Of a stretch of DNA of 12,089 bases, positions 1-5,777 are shown in pieces. The stretch's first letter is position 1. Each line of letters opens with the position of its first letter. Origin of the DNA: an uncultured Clostridia bacterium (GTDB taxonomy: Bacteria > Bacillota > Clostridia > Oscillospirales > Oscillospiraceae); assembly GCA_947176425.1 (NCBI GenBank), contig CAMWQV010000020.1, forward strand, positions 1 through 12,089, written 5' to 3'. The translations under genes were made by a program, and so were the position numbers. A model generated the notes under the pieces. That model was not told where the DNA came from, did not search any database, and worked only from the letters and a program-made list of their open reading frames with translations.

Positions 1-492
1 GGTCGGCGGCAGTTCGATACAAACCAGATTATAGAACGGTACGACACCCGCATAGCAATGACAGTTCTCGCGGACTTCGTTCTTTTGGGACATCAGGCGG
101 TGGGCAGTTTCGCGCTGTCCAGCGACAAGACAGAACTATTCGGCGTAGCCCTCGGCGCGTTTCTCGACCTGATCTGCGAGGTGTTCAACAACCAGGCAAT
201 CCCGCGGCTGATAGACATAAACGGAGATCATTTCTCCGGCATTACCGGATACCCGAAATTGGTACATGGGGACATTGAAACACAGGACCTCTCCAAATTG
301 GGTGATTTTGTCAGTAAGATGGTCGGTATTGGTGCAATCACGCCGGACGGAAGCATGGAGGACTATTTGCGCATGGCGGCGGATTTGCCGGAGCGAGACC
401 CGGAAACTACATATATGACCGCAGAATCGCCTACAGCTGCAGGGGGAGGGAAAGAAACAGGCGGCGGCTTGGAGCTGGAGGGCGCGGAATGA
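1..492 (+). CDS. Phage portal protein, C-terminal part (5' end outside window)
   Basis: This is the last 163 residues of a reading frame already open at base 1, so the gene is cut by the window edge rather than starting at the internal ATG at 58. The visible segment (DTNQIIERYDTRIAMTVLAD, then LLGHQAVGSFALSS and an AIPRLIDING stretch) resembles the C-terminal region of phage portal proteins. These form the dodecameric ring at the capsid vertex through which DNA is packaged and the tail is attached. The tail of the protein is Gly/Glu-rich and probably disordered. Its stop codon overlaps the start of the minor head gene (ATGA), the arrangement expected of portal and gp7/gpF genes. I infer portal from this motif and from position; the exact portal subfamily (for example Mu gp29/DUF935-like) cannot be fixed from this fragment. 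Confidence 0.8.
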   Translation, partial: GRRQFDTNQIIERYDTRIAMTVLADFVLLGHQAVGSFALSSDKTELFGVALGAFLDLICEVFNNQAIPRLIDINGDHFSGITGYPKLVHGDIETQDLSKLGDFVSKMVGIGAITPDGSMEDYLRMAADLPERDPETTYMTAESPTAAGGGKETGGGLELEGAE

Positions 493-2030
493 TACGCTTT
501 ACAAAGGCAAAGGGAACTCCCAGGCGTCCCCCAAAACCCAAGCCGGATAAGAATGCTGCTCTGAACAAACTGAAATCGTTTCTGACGGCGGCGGAACCGG
601 AGACCGTGGAAATTGTCGTCTCCTGCCTGCAGGGGCAGACCAACGCCATAACGTACAAGGAACTGCGGGAATGCTACCTTGCTGGTGGTATCACCGATAA
701 GCAGTTCATGCAATGGCAACAGGACTACTCACAGCTGATAACCTCCACCCTTGCCCCTCAATGGCAGAAAGCGGCGGAGGCTGGAGCGCAGCAGGTGAAA
801 GACCAATACCCTCACTTCGTTTACGAGCCAGCTGTGAGTGCAGGGATGGACTTTATCAAGCAGCACGGCGCAGAGCTGGTGACGAACCTTGCTGTGGAAC
901 AGAGGGAAGCCCTTAACGCTGTAATCGCCCATGTTAGCGGCTATACGGCAGTCACACCAGATGAAGCGGCGAGAATTATACGTCCCTGTATTGGCCTGAC
1001 GAAACCGCAGGCCCTGGCGAATGCCAGGTACAGGGAAGCAGTGAAACAAGCCTTCCTGAAAGCGAATCCACGCAGCAGGGAATCTACCGCTGAAAAAAAA
1101 GCCGCCGACGCTGCGGCGCGGTATGCGGCAAGACAGCACCGGTACCGTGCGCAGAACATAGCCAGAACGGAACTGGCCTGCGCATACAACGCCGGACATT
1201 ACGGAGCAACGAAGGACGCACAGGCGCAGGGATACATCGGGGACTGCGTGAAGGTTTGGCTGACCGCATATGATGAACGTGTCTGCCCGATCTGTTCTGC
1301 GATGGACGATGAAAAGCGGAACATGGACGAGATGTTCTCCAACGGCAAACTGCTGCCGCCGGGACATCCGTCCTGCCGCTGCGCTGTAGCCTATGAGGAA
1401 ATACCGGGGACGAACTTGAATCCCGCGTTGACGGAGCTGCCCAATGAAGATATAATAGAAACAGATAGCGGGATTGGACAGGCACAGCTGTTGGCAATAG
1501 AGCAGGCCAAGGAGAGGATGACGGGACAAGTGGAGGCTTTGCCGGATGAGCTGAAGCAGGCACTTCAGGATTATACAGGATTTGCAGCAACGAGAATCAA
1601 TAGTGCCATTCGCCGCAATCAAATTACTCCAGAAATTCAAAAAGAAATTGAGCTTTTGGATATGGCGTTGAAAGACGGTGTGATGCCTGAAACGGCGGTG
1701 CTTCACCGAGATACTGTTTTTAGTTTCTTGGGATTGGGATTACCAGATAAGCCTACAGCTGCGGAGCTTTCACGGATTATAGATGTTCCTATTACGAACA
1801 ATATTTTCACGTCCACCAGTTTTGAGGACTTGGGACTTCCGGGGCGGGACACGGTGTTGCGGCTGACCGTTCCCGCCGGTTATCGGGGGTGCCAATTCCT
1901 TCAGCCAATCGCACGGCCCAAGTTCAAGACGCAGATTGAGGTTTTGTTTGCCCGCGGCCTAAGATACAAGGTCACAGATGCAAAGATTGAAAACGGAAAA
2001 TATGTTTTAACCGCAGAGGTGCTGAAATGA
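489..2030 (+). CDS. Minor head protein (Mu gpF/SPP1 gp7-like) fused to ADP-ribosyltransferase domain
   Basis: A 513-aa, two-part protein. Residues about 215-300 show the phage head morphogenesis (Mu gpF-like) signature: ARTELACAYNAG from R226, a CPIC pair at C266/C269, and GHPSCRC with H293, C296 and C298, which probably bind zinc. Members of this family sit at the portal vertex and, in SPP1 gp7, bind portal and DNA. Residues about 355-513 look like an ADP-ribosyltransferase exoenzyme domain: an Arg in LHRDT (R407), an STS motif (S442-T443-S444) in FTSTSF, and a QxE motif (Q482-I-E484) followed by VLFARG. That order (R, STS, Q/ExE) is the R-S-E clade signature. Many phage relatives have ExE; the Q here is the form found in C3-type Rho-modifying toxins. 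The gene starts by ATGA overlap with the portal gene and ends by ATGA overlap with the next gene. Its 3' third is visibly more AT-rich than its 5' part. A role in modifying a host target after ejection is inference. Confidence 0.88.
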   Translation: MIRFTKAKGTPRRPPKPKPDKNAALNKLKSFLTAAEPETVEIVVSCLQGQTNAITYKELRECYLAGGITDKQFMQWQQDYSQLITSTLAPQWQKAAEAGAQQVKDQYPHFVYEPAVSAGMDFIKQHGAELVTNLAVEQREALNAVIAHVSGYTAVTPDEAARIIRPCIGLTKPQALANARYREAVKQAFLKANPRSRESTAEKKAADAAARYAARQHRYRAQNIARTELACAYNAGHYGATKDAQAQGYIGDCVKVWLTAYDERVCPICSAMDDEKRNMDEMFSNGKLLPPGHPSCRCAVAYEEIPGTNLNPALTELPNEDIIETDSGIGQAQLLAIEQAKERMTGQVEALPDELKQALQDYTGFAATRINSAIRRNQITPEIQKEIELLDMALKDGVMPETAVLHRDTVFSFLGLGLPDKPTAAELSRIIDVPITNNIFTSTSFEDLGLPGRDTVLRLTVPAGYRGCQFLQPIARPKFKTQIEVLFARGLRYKVTDAKIENGKYVLTAEVLK

Positions 2031-2311
2031 AACGCGAATGGAAAGAAGATGAGATTAGTGCTGGGTTCCGCTGTCCAGAATGCGCAGTAGTTACTGATAT
2101 TCCTCTCTGTAACGTATGTCAGAACTGGGACGGACCTGGAAAATGCAAGAAGCTTGGTAGAAGTCTAAATACTTACCGTGAGTGTAAAAAGCGGGACTGT
2201 CCTGATGCTATATTAGATACTGAAATTTTTTTGTTTTCCCGTTTTTCCGAACTGTACCCGGAGGACACAAGGAAACTTCTGGAGCGCCAGGAGGGAACCG
2301 GCAAGGAATGA
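2027..2311 (+). CDS. Small Cys-rich protein of unknown function
   Basis: A 94-aa protein translationally coupled (ATGA overlap) to the minor head/ADP-ribosyltransferase gene, with GAGGTG a few bases before the ATG. Seven cysteines lie in the first 60 residues: CPEC at 16/19, CNVC at 28/31, then C40, C53 and C58 in a YRECKKRDCPDA segment. The paired CxxC motifs suggest a small zinc-binding fold (zinc ribbon or knuckle). The C-terminal 35 residues are charged and helical in appearance (SELYPEDTRKLLERQ). I do not recognise the family. Composition is AT-rich like the end of the upstream gene, so the two may have been acquired together. Tight coupling suggests it is made with the head protein and may partner or restrain it, but that is only inference. 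Confidence 0.7.
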   Translation: MKREWKEDEISAGFRCPECAVVTDIPLCNVCQNWDGPGKCKKLGRSLNTYRECKKRDCPDAILDTEIFLFSRFSELYPEDTRKLLERQEGTGKE

Positions 2312-2330
2312 ATCCTGCTAAAATTTAATG

Positions 2331-2368
2331 ACAAAAAGCATCGTACTGAAAAGTGCGGTGCTTTTTGT
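2331..2368. terminator. Bidirectional terminator-like hairpin with GAAA loop
   Basis: An uninterrupted 17-bp stem (2331-2347 with 2352-2368, two G-U pairs) closes a GAAA tetraloop at 2348-2351. The stem begins with a run of five A (2333-2337) and ends with a run of five T (2362-2366), so it could act as an intrinsic terminator on either strand. It lies just after the small Cys-rich gene that follows the minor head gene and before the gene starting at 2400. The U-tract is short, so termination may be partial. Confidence 0.72.
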
Positions 2369-2399
2369 AGAAGTAATCGTTTTGAAAGGGGAATTAGCA

Positions 2400-2732
2400 A
2401 TGGAACTGAACGAAAAAGCGCTGCACTGCATTGCAAGGCAGCTTCAGGGCGCGTACTATAAGAACGACCCGCGTTTTTGCTGTAGTTCAAGTTACTGCAA
2501 ATACGCGCAGGACTGCATAGATAAACACCTGATGTACAGCTCCGAACTGCGGAAACAGTTGGAACACGCAACCGGTGTTTATCTTGGATTTCTGATAGAT
2601 GAGCGATATGTAGCGGAACGGATGCTGGATCAGTCATACATCGCTGTTACGGGCCGACAAGTTTCACGGCCGGGCAGCGGCGTTCTGTGCAGCCTCCATG
2701 AAGCTGCGCCTTTGGACAGTGAAAACCAGTAG
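2400..2732 (+). CDS. Small Cys-containing protein of unknown function in hairpin-bracketed cassette
   Basis: A 110-aa reading frame. I chose the ATG at 2400 because AAAGGGG at 2385-2391 sits 8 bases upstream; the longer in-frame start at 2328 would translate through the hairpin and has no convincing ribosome site. The N-terminal half looks like a genuine protein: a helical MELNEKALHCIARQLQ, then a cysteine cluster CCSSSYCKYAQDC (C27, C28, C33, C39), then a helix-like stretch around SSELRKQLEHATG. The last 28 residues overlap the minus-strand gene ending at 2647 and look less protein-like, so the true family member may be shorter or this 3' end may have been altered. The family is not recognised. 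It is the only plus-strand gene between the two hairpins and is not translationally coupled to either neighbour. Confidence 0.55.
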   Translation: MELNEKALHCIARQLQGAYYKNDPRFCCSSSYCKYAQDCIDKHLMYSSELRKQLEHATGVYLGFLIDERYVAERMLDQSYIAVTGRQVSRPGSGVLCSLHEAAPLDSENQ

Positions 2733-2832
2733 GCTTTGCGTAAGGATTGCCCGCAAACCCATCATAGAAAATCATGATTTCAATACACTGTCCATCCAGC
2801 GGACATTCTACTGACATGGTTTTTGAAGCCAT
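2647..2832 (-). CDS. Small Cys-rich protein on the opposite strand
   Basis: A 61-aa protein, the only convincing minus-strand gene in the window. The ATG at 2832 is preferred over the one at 2850 because a near-perfect Shine-Dalgarno (AGGGAGGT on the minus strand, about 2839-2846) sits just upstream; a shadow reading frame would not be expected to have this. It has five cysteines and nearby histidines: C10, C16, H38-C39, H45, C48 and C53, ending GGCTERRCPAVKL. This suggests a small metal-binding protein. The C-x4-C-P ending resembles that of the Cys-rich gene at 2027-2311 (ECKKRDCPDA). A candidate extended -10 promoter lies about 50 bases upstream. Its 3' end overlaps the convergent gene at 2400-2732 by 86 bases. 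The family is not recognised; lysogenic expression or a moron-type role is inference. Confidence 0.68.
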   Translation of the reverse strand: MASKTMSVECPLDGQCIEIMIFYDGFAGNPYAKPTGFHCPKAQLHGGCTERRCPAVKLVGP

Positions 2833-2882
2833 TCGGAAACCTCCCTTCATCCGTATTCAGCCTTGGCAGAGGCCGTATGCAG

Positions 2883-2891
2883 ATTGTAGCA
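2883..2891 (-). promoter_or_regulatory. Candidate extended -10 promoter for the minus-strand gene
   Basis: Read on the minus strand, the sequence is TGCTACAAT, which matches the extended -10 form TGnTATAAT with one change. It would start transcription near 2876 and give a leader of roughly 45 bases before the ATG at 2832. I see no good -35 hexamer at 16-18 bases, which extended -10 promoters can tolerate. This is a candidate only. Confidence 0.4.
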
Positions 2892-2917
2892 CAAGGGATG
2901 ACAAAACACCAGACGCA

Positions 2918-2950
2918 GAAAAACCGTCACTCGAAAGAGCGGCGGTTTTC
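2918..2950. terminator. Second terminator-like hairpin with GAAA loop
   Basis: The arms AAAACCGTC-A-CTC (2920-2932) and GAG-C-GGCGGTTTT (2937-2949) pair around a GAAA loop at 2933-2936, with one A:C mismatch and one G-U pair. An A-run on the left and a T-run on the right make it terminator-like in both directions, but with only four T it is weaker than the hairpin at 2331-2368. It sits directly upstream of the ribosome site of the protease gene and would separate that gene from the cassette. Confidence 0.6.
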
Positions 2951-2973
2951 TATTGCCCAGAAAGGAGGGAGCA

Positions 2974-3429
2974 ATGAGCGCACAGACATACAGCCAGATC
3001 ATCAAAGCACGGGCAAGGGAGCGTCCCCGCGAATTGACCGTCATGAAGTCGGACAATGACCAACATTTGGTGTTCGGCTGGGCAAACGTGTCCGTCCGCG
3101 TAGACGGGGAGCAGATCGTAGACTGGCAGGAGGACGCCATAGACACGGCAGACCTGGAAAAAGCCGCATACGAGTATGTAGCGCATTTCGGGACCGCCGG
3201 AGAAATGCACCAGCGCGGCGGCATTGGGCGTGTGATCGAGAGCGTCGTGTTTACCAAAGAGAAAGCGGCAGCTCTGGGCATTCCTCCGGATGTACTGCCG
3301 GAGGGCTGGTGGATCGGCTTCCAGATCACGGACGGCGAAGTGTGGGAAAAAATCAAGAGCGGCGAATACAGCATGTTCTCAATCGAGGGCAAAGCTGTCC
3401 GCGAACCAATGAAAGGAAGTGAAGGTTAA
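2974..3429 (+). CDS. XkdF-like prohead serine protease (Peptidase_S78_2 type)
   Basis: A 151-aa protein whose ATG at 2974 follows AAAGGAGGG (2961-2969) closely; the upstream TTG at 2953 lies against the hairpin and is disfavoured. The sequence matches the XkdF putative phage protease family: LVFGWANVSV near residue 32, GEMHQRGG with H79, IESVVFTKEKAAALGI with E89-S90, WWIGFQITD, then EYSMFSIEGKA with S136. H79 and S136 are the most likely catalytic His and Ser by analogy with HK97-fold prohead proteases; I infer this rather than see it proven. The enzyme would cleave scaffold and perhaps capsid termini during procapsid maturation. It is short for the family; the VDLVDQGANP segment often found at the end of such proteases is instead at the start of the next gene, which overlaps it by one base (TAATG). 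Confidence 0.85.
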   Translation: MSAQTYSQIIKARARERPRELTVMKSDNDQHLVFGWANVSVRVDGEQIVDWQEDAIDTADLEKAAYEYVAHFGTAGEMHQRGGIGRVIESVVFTKEKAAALGIPPDVLPEGWWIGFQITDGEVWEKIKSGEYSMFSIEGKAVREPMKGSEG

Positions 3430-4259
3430 TGCCGCCGGCAAAACTGAAAAATCTGTCCGTTACCAGCGTAGACCTTGTAGACCAGGGCGCAAACCCTGAC
3501 GCGTATATCCGGCTTTTCAAGCGTAAAGAGGATGAGCCGGAGACAGGCAATGTGGAAAAAGAACAGGAAGAGATTGAACAGGTGGGGAGCCAGCACGACA
3601 TGGGCGGCGGTGATCCGCCCGACATATCCAAACTTGAACAGGAGGTAACAGAAACCATGAGAATCGACAAAAGCAAGATGACCCCGGAGGAAGCGGCTAC
3701 TCTCGCGGAGTTTGAGAAGAAATACGGTGTAGCCGAGGAACCCGCCGCCGAACCGGTATCTCAAGGCGGGGTGGAAAAGGGAGCAGACCCGACACCGGCA
3801 CCCGCATCCGCTGAACTTCATCCGGAGGTGCAGAAAGCACTTGCTGACCTTCAGGCCCTCACGAAACAGCGGGATGCAGAGGTCGAGGAACTGAAAAAGA
3901 GCCTGGAGATCGAGCGTCTGACCGCCGCTGCCAAAAAGTACGAAGTGCTGGGCAAGAACGCCGGTGAGCTGGCCGTGAAGCTGTACGAACTCAAAAAGGC
4001 GGGAGGCACGGTCTACAACGACTATGTTTCTCTGCTGGATGAGAACGTAGAAACACTGACCAAGAGCGGTCTGTTCGGGGAAATCGGCAGCAACAGACAG
4101 GGCGGTGCTGGCAGCGCACAGTCCCTCAAGATCAAGGCGGCGGAACTGGCGAAGTCTGCCAGCGGCGGGATGTCCTCTCCAGAGGCCATTATCAAGGCGT
4201 TCGAGGAAAATCCCGAACTGGCGGCGCAGTATGAAGCGGAGTACATGGGAGGCAGATAA
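3429..4259 (+). CDS. Capsid scaffolding protein
   Basis: A 276-aa protein starting at a TAATG overlap with the protease gene. The N-terminus (LKNLSVTSVDLVDQGANPDA, residues 6-25) is a motif usually seen at the protease/scaffold junction. Residues 35-75 are acidic and low-complexity, 101-130 are Pro/Ala-rich, and 131-175 form a charged heptad-like helix (KALADLQALTKQRDAEVEEL), the likely coiled coil of a scaffold. The C-terminal 60 residues are helical and Ala-rich with an acidic end, suited to contacting the coat protein. Scaffolds of this kind fill the procapsid and are removed by the protease upstream. Position between protease and capsid genes strongly supports the call. An internal in-frame ATG at 3657 has its own Shine-Dalgarno, so a shorter form of 200 residues may also be made. 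Confidence 0.8.
   Translation: MPPAKLKNLSVTSVDLVDQGANPDAYIRLFKRKEDEPETGNVEKEQEEIEQVGSQHDMGGGDPPDISKLEQEVTETMRIDKSKMTPEEAATLAEFEKKYGVAEEPAAEPVSQGGVEKGADPTPAPASAELHPEVQKALADLQALTKQRDAEVEELKKSLEIERLTAAAKKYEVLGKNAGELAVKLYELKKAGGTVYNDYVSLLDENVETLTKSGLFGEIGSNRQGGAGSAQSLKIKAAELAKSASGGMSSPEAIIKAFEENPELAAQYEAEYMGGR
3640..3659 (+). promoter_or_regulatory. Internal Shine-Dalgarno and in-frame ATG within scaffold gene
   Basis: AGGAGGT at 3640-3646 precedes an in-frame ATG at 3657-3659 (residue M77, followed by RIDKSKMTPEE). The spacing is slightly longer than optimal, with 10 bases between the T and the ATG. It would yield a nested 200-aa protein lacking the protease-junction motif, similar in logic to lambda Nu3 within gene C. 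The codons also encode an ordinary Gln-Glu-Val, so chance remains possible. Confidence 0.45.
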
Positions 4260-4261
4260 CA

Positions 4262-4702
4262 ATGAGCAGCAAGCAGTATTTGAACGCATTTATCAATAAC
4301 ACGGCGACTATCCGTGAAGCGGTGGCGGTTGATATTACGGACGCATCCCACAAGGCTGTCGCTTACAACAGTGAGGGCAACCTGATTCTTCCCGCCGCCG
4401 ATGGAGATCCGGCAGTCGGCGTTATCCTCAGCGATGCGGCGGCTTTCGACAGCGGCTCCGCCCTGGTGACGAAAGCCGGTATGGAGGTCGATGTTCTGAT
4501 TAAGAATATCGGCCTGATCGAAGCTGGGGAAGCCGTGGCAAAGGGCGATCTGCTGACCGTCTGCACTACAGGCTGTGCCAAGAAAGCGGCAGCTGGTAAT
4601 TTCATTCTCGGCGTGGCGATGACGGCGGCGGATACAGCCGGAGAGCTGGTGCAAATTCAAATCACTAAGAGCGGCTATGCAGCGGCAGCCGCCAAAGCGT
4701 AA
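4262..4702 (+). CDS. Capsid decoration/cement protein (DUF2190-like)
   Basis: A 146-aa protein with GGGAGG (4247-4252) upstream of its ATG. The central and C-terminal part (GMEVDVLIKNIGLIEAGEAV, then GDLLTVCTTG, NFILGVAMTAADTAGELVQI) has the beta-rich, repeated hydrophobic pattern of capsid cement proteins of the DUF2190 type, which sit on the outside of the shell and stabilise it. The N-terminal 45 residues resemble the entry strand region of head decoration proteins (IREAVAVDITDASHKAVAYN). The gene lies between scaffold and major capsid genes, a standard place for a decoration protein. The C-terminus is an Ala-rich tail. The alternative head decoration D-type family cannot be excluded by eye. 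Confidence 0.75.
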   Translation: MSSKQYLNAFINNTATIREAVAVDITDASHKAVAYNSEGNLILPAADGDPAVGVILSDAAAFDSGSALVTKAGMEVDVLIKNIGLIEAGEAVAKGDLLTVCTTGCAKKAAAGNFILGVAMTAADTAGELVQIQITKSGYAAAAAKA

Positions 4703-4716
4703 AGGAGGACAACATA

Positions 4717-5763
4717 ATGGGACTTACCACAAAAGAAGTGGCGGCTGAAATCCAGAAAGGCGTTTTCAAGCCGCACCTTTATCTGACGAACGTCTGCCTT
4801 GCCTATTTTCAGAGCATGAGCGGCTTTGTGGCGCGTAAAGTGTTCCCCATCGTTCCCGTTCCCACATCCTCGGCCCATTATTACGAGTTCGATAAAGGGG
4901 ACCTTGCCAGGGACAACATGGCACGTAAGCCGGAGTTTGGTCACGTCTCCCCCGGTATCTACGGAAAGCGGGATAAGTTCTACCACTGCGAGGTAGATCA
5001 GGTGATTACAGGCATTGACCAGATCGGCACCCTGGACTTCCAGCGCACCAACGCCCCCGCGGTGATCGACCCCCGGCGGGTAAAGGTACGCTGGGTGGCG
5101 GAGCAGATGAACATCCACCTTGACCGCATCTGGGCCAGGAAATATTTCAACCCCGGAAGCTGGACCCACGTTTACACAGGCGTAAGCACCGGCACCCCCG
5201 GCGCAAGCCAGTTCTACTGCTTCGACAGTGCGAACAGTGATCCCGTGACCTTCTTTAACCAGCTGCGAAATCGGATGCTTCTGTCCGGCCTGCGGAAGCC
5301 GAACAAGATGGTGCTGGGAGCAAACGCCTATATTGCCCTGACGGTGAATCCCTCCATCCTGGAGCGTATCAAGTACCAGGGCAGCGAAGCGAACCCGGCA
5401 AACGTAACCGCAAATGTGCTGGCGCAGCTGTTCGGGCTGGACGAAATCGTGGTGGCAGAGAGCGTCTACAATGCAGCCCCCTACGGACTGCCGGACGATA
5501 TGAGATTCATCTGCGACCCGAACAGTGCCCTGCTGACCTACACCACCAGCGCACCCAGCATTGAGGAACCTAGTGCGGGGTACACCTTCACTTGGGATAT
5601 GCTGGGCAATGGACAGTATACCGCTGTTCAGCAGTACCTCGGCGAAGCTCCGACCCACACAGAATTTATTGAGGGGCTTCTTTGTACTGACCCGGAGATT
5701 ACCTCCGCCGATCTTGGCGTGTTCCTCAAGGAAGCAGTGAGCGTCGGCTTCAATGCGGCTTAA
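4717..5763 (+). CDS. Major capsid protein
   Basis: A 348-aa protein preceded by AAAGGAGGACAACAT, one of the best ribosome sites in the window, as expected for the most abundant virion protein. The N-terminal ARKVFPIVPVPTSSAHYYEF and the following acidic DKGDLARDN segment are typical of one group of HK97-fold phage coat proteins. Later landmarks are KMVLGANAYIALTVNPSILE (P-domain-like), FGLDEIVVAESVYNAA and a C-terminal beta-rich region. Length and position right after the cement gene agree with the call. There is no long N-terminal delta-like domain, which fits the presence of a separate scaffold. The local sequence is GC-rich compared with the region around 1560-2310. Confidence 0.88.
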   Translation: MGLTTKEVAAEIQKGVFKPHLYLTNVCLAYFQSMSGFVARKVFPIVPVPTSSAHYYEFDKGDLARDNMARKPEFGHVSPGIYGKRDKFYHCEVDQVITGIDQIGTLDFQRTNAPAVIDPRRVKVRWVAEQMNIHLDRIWARKYFNPGSWTHVYTGVSTGTPGASQFYCFDSANSDPVTFFNQLRNRMLLSGLRKPNKMVLGANAYIALTVNPSILERIKYQGSEANPANVTANVLAQLFGLDEIVVAESVYNAAPYGLPDDMRFICDPNSALLTYTTSAPSIEEPSAGYTFTWDMLGNGQYTAVQQYLGEAPTHTEFIEGLLCTDPEITSADLGVFLKEAVSVGFNAA

Positions 5764-5777
5764 CGGAGGTGTGAGAT

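Noticed and set aside
1092..1100. Run of eight A in the minor head gene as a second frameshift site
   Set aside because: It encodes an ordinary Glu-Lys-Lys in a helical linker, there is no SD-like or structural stimulator beside it, and the zero frame continues into the conserved head domain.
729..1706. Long minus-strand open frame of 325 codons opposite the minor head gene
   Set aside because: It lies wholly antisense to a gene with clear family motifs, lacks a ribosome site, and its product is Arg/Cys/His-rich in the manner of shadow frames.
2328..2399. Upstream start at 2328 for the 110-aa cassette gene
   Set aside because: The 24 extra codons run through the terminator-like hairpin and have no Shine-Dalgarno; the ATG at 2400 has AAAGGGG at suitable distance.
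2953..2973. TTG at 2953 as the start of the protease gene
   Set aside because: It abuts the second hairpin and has no ribosome site, whereas the ATG at 2974 follows an excellent AAAGGAGGG.
3426..4289. Minus-strand open frame of 287 codons opposite the scaffold gene
   Set aside because: Shadow of the scaffold frame; the product is a low-complexity mirror of the acidic scaffold, and no start signal is visible.
4675..5658. Minus-strand open frame of 327 codons opposite the major capsid gene
   Set aside because: It is antisense to a confident capsid gene. The lack of stops is explained by GC-rich codon bias of the real gene, and no Shine-Dalgarno or recognisable domain is present.
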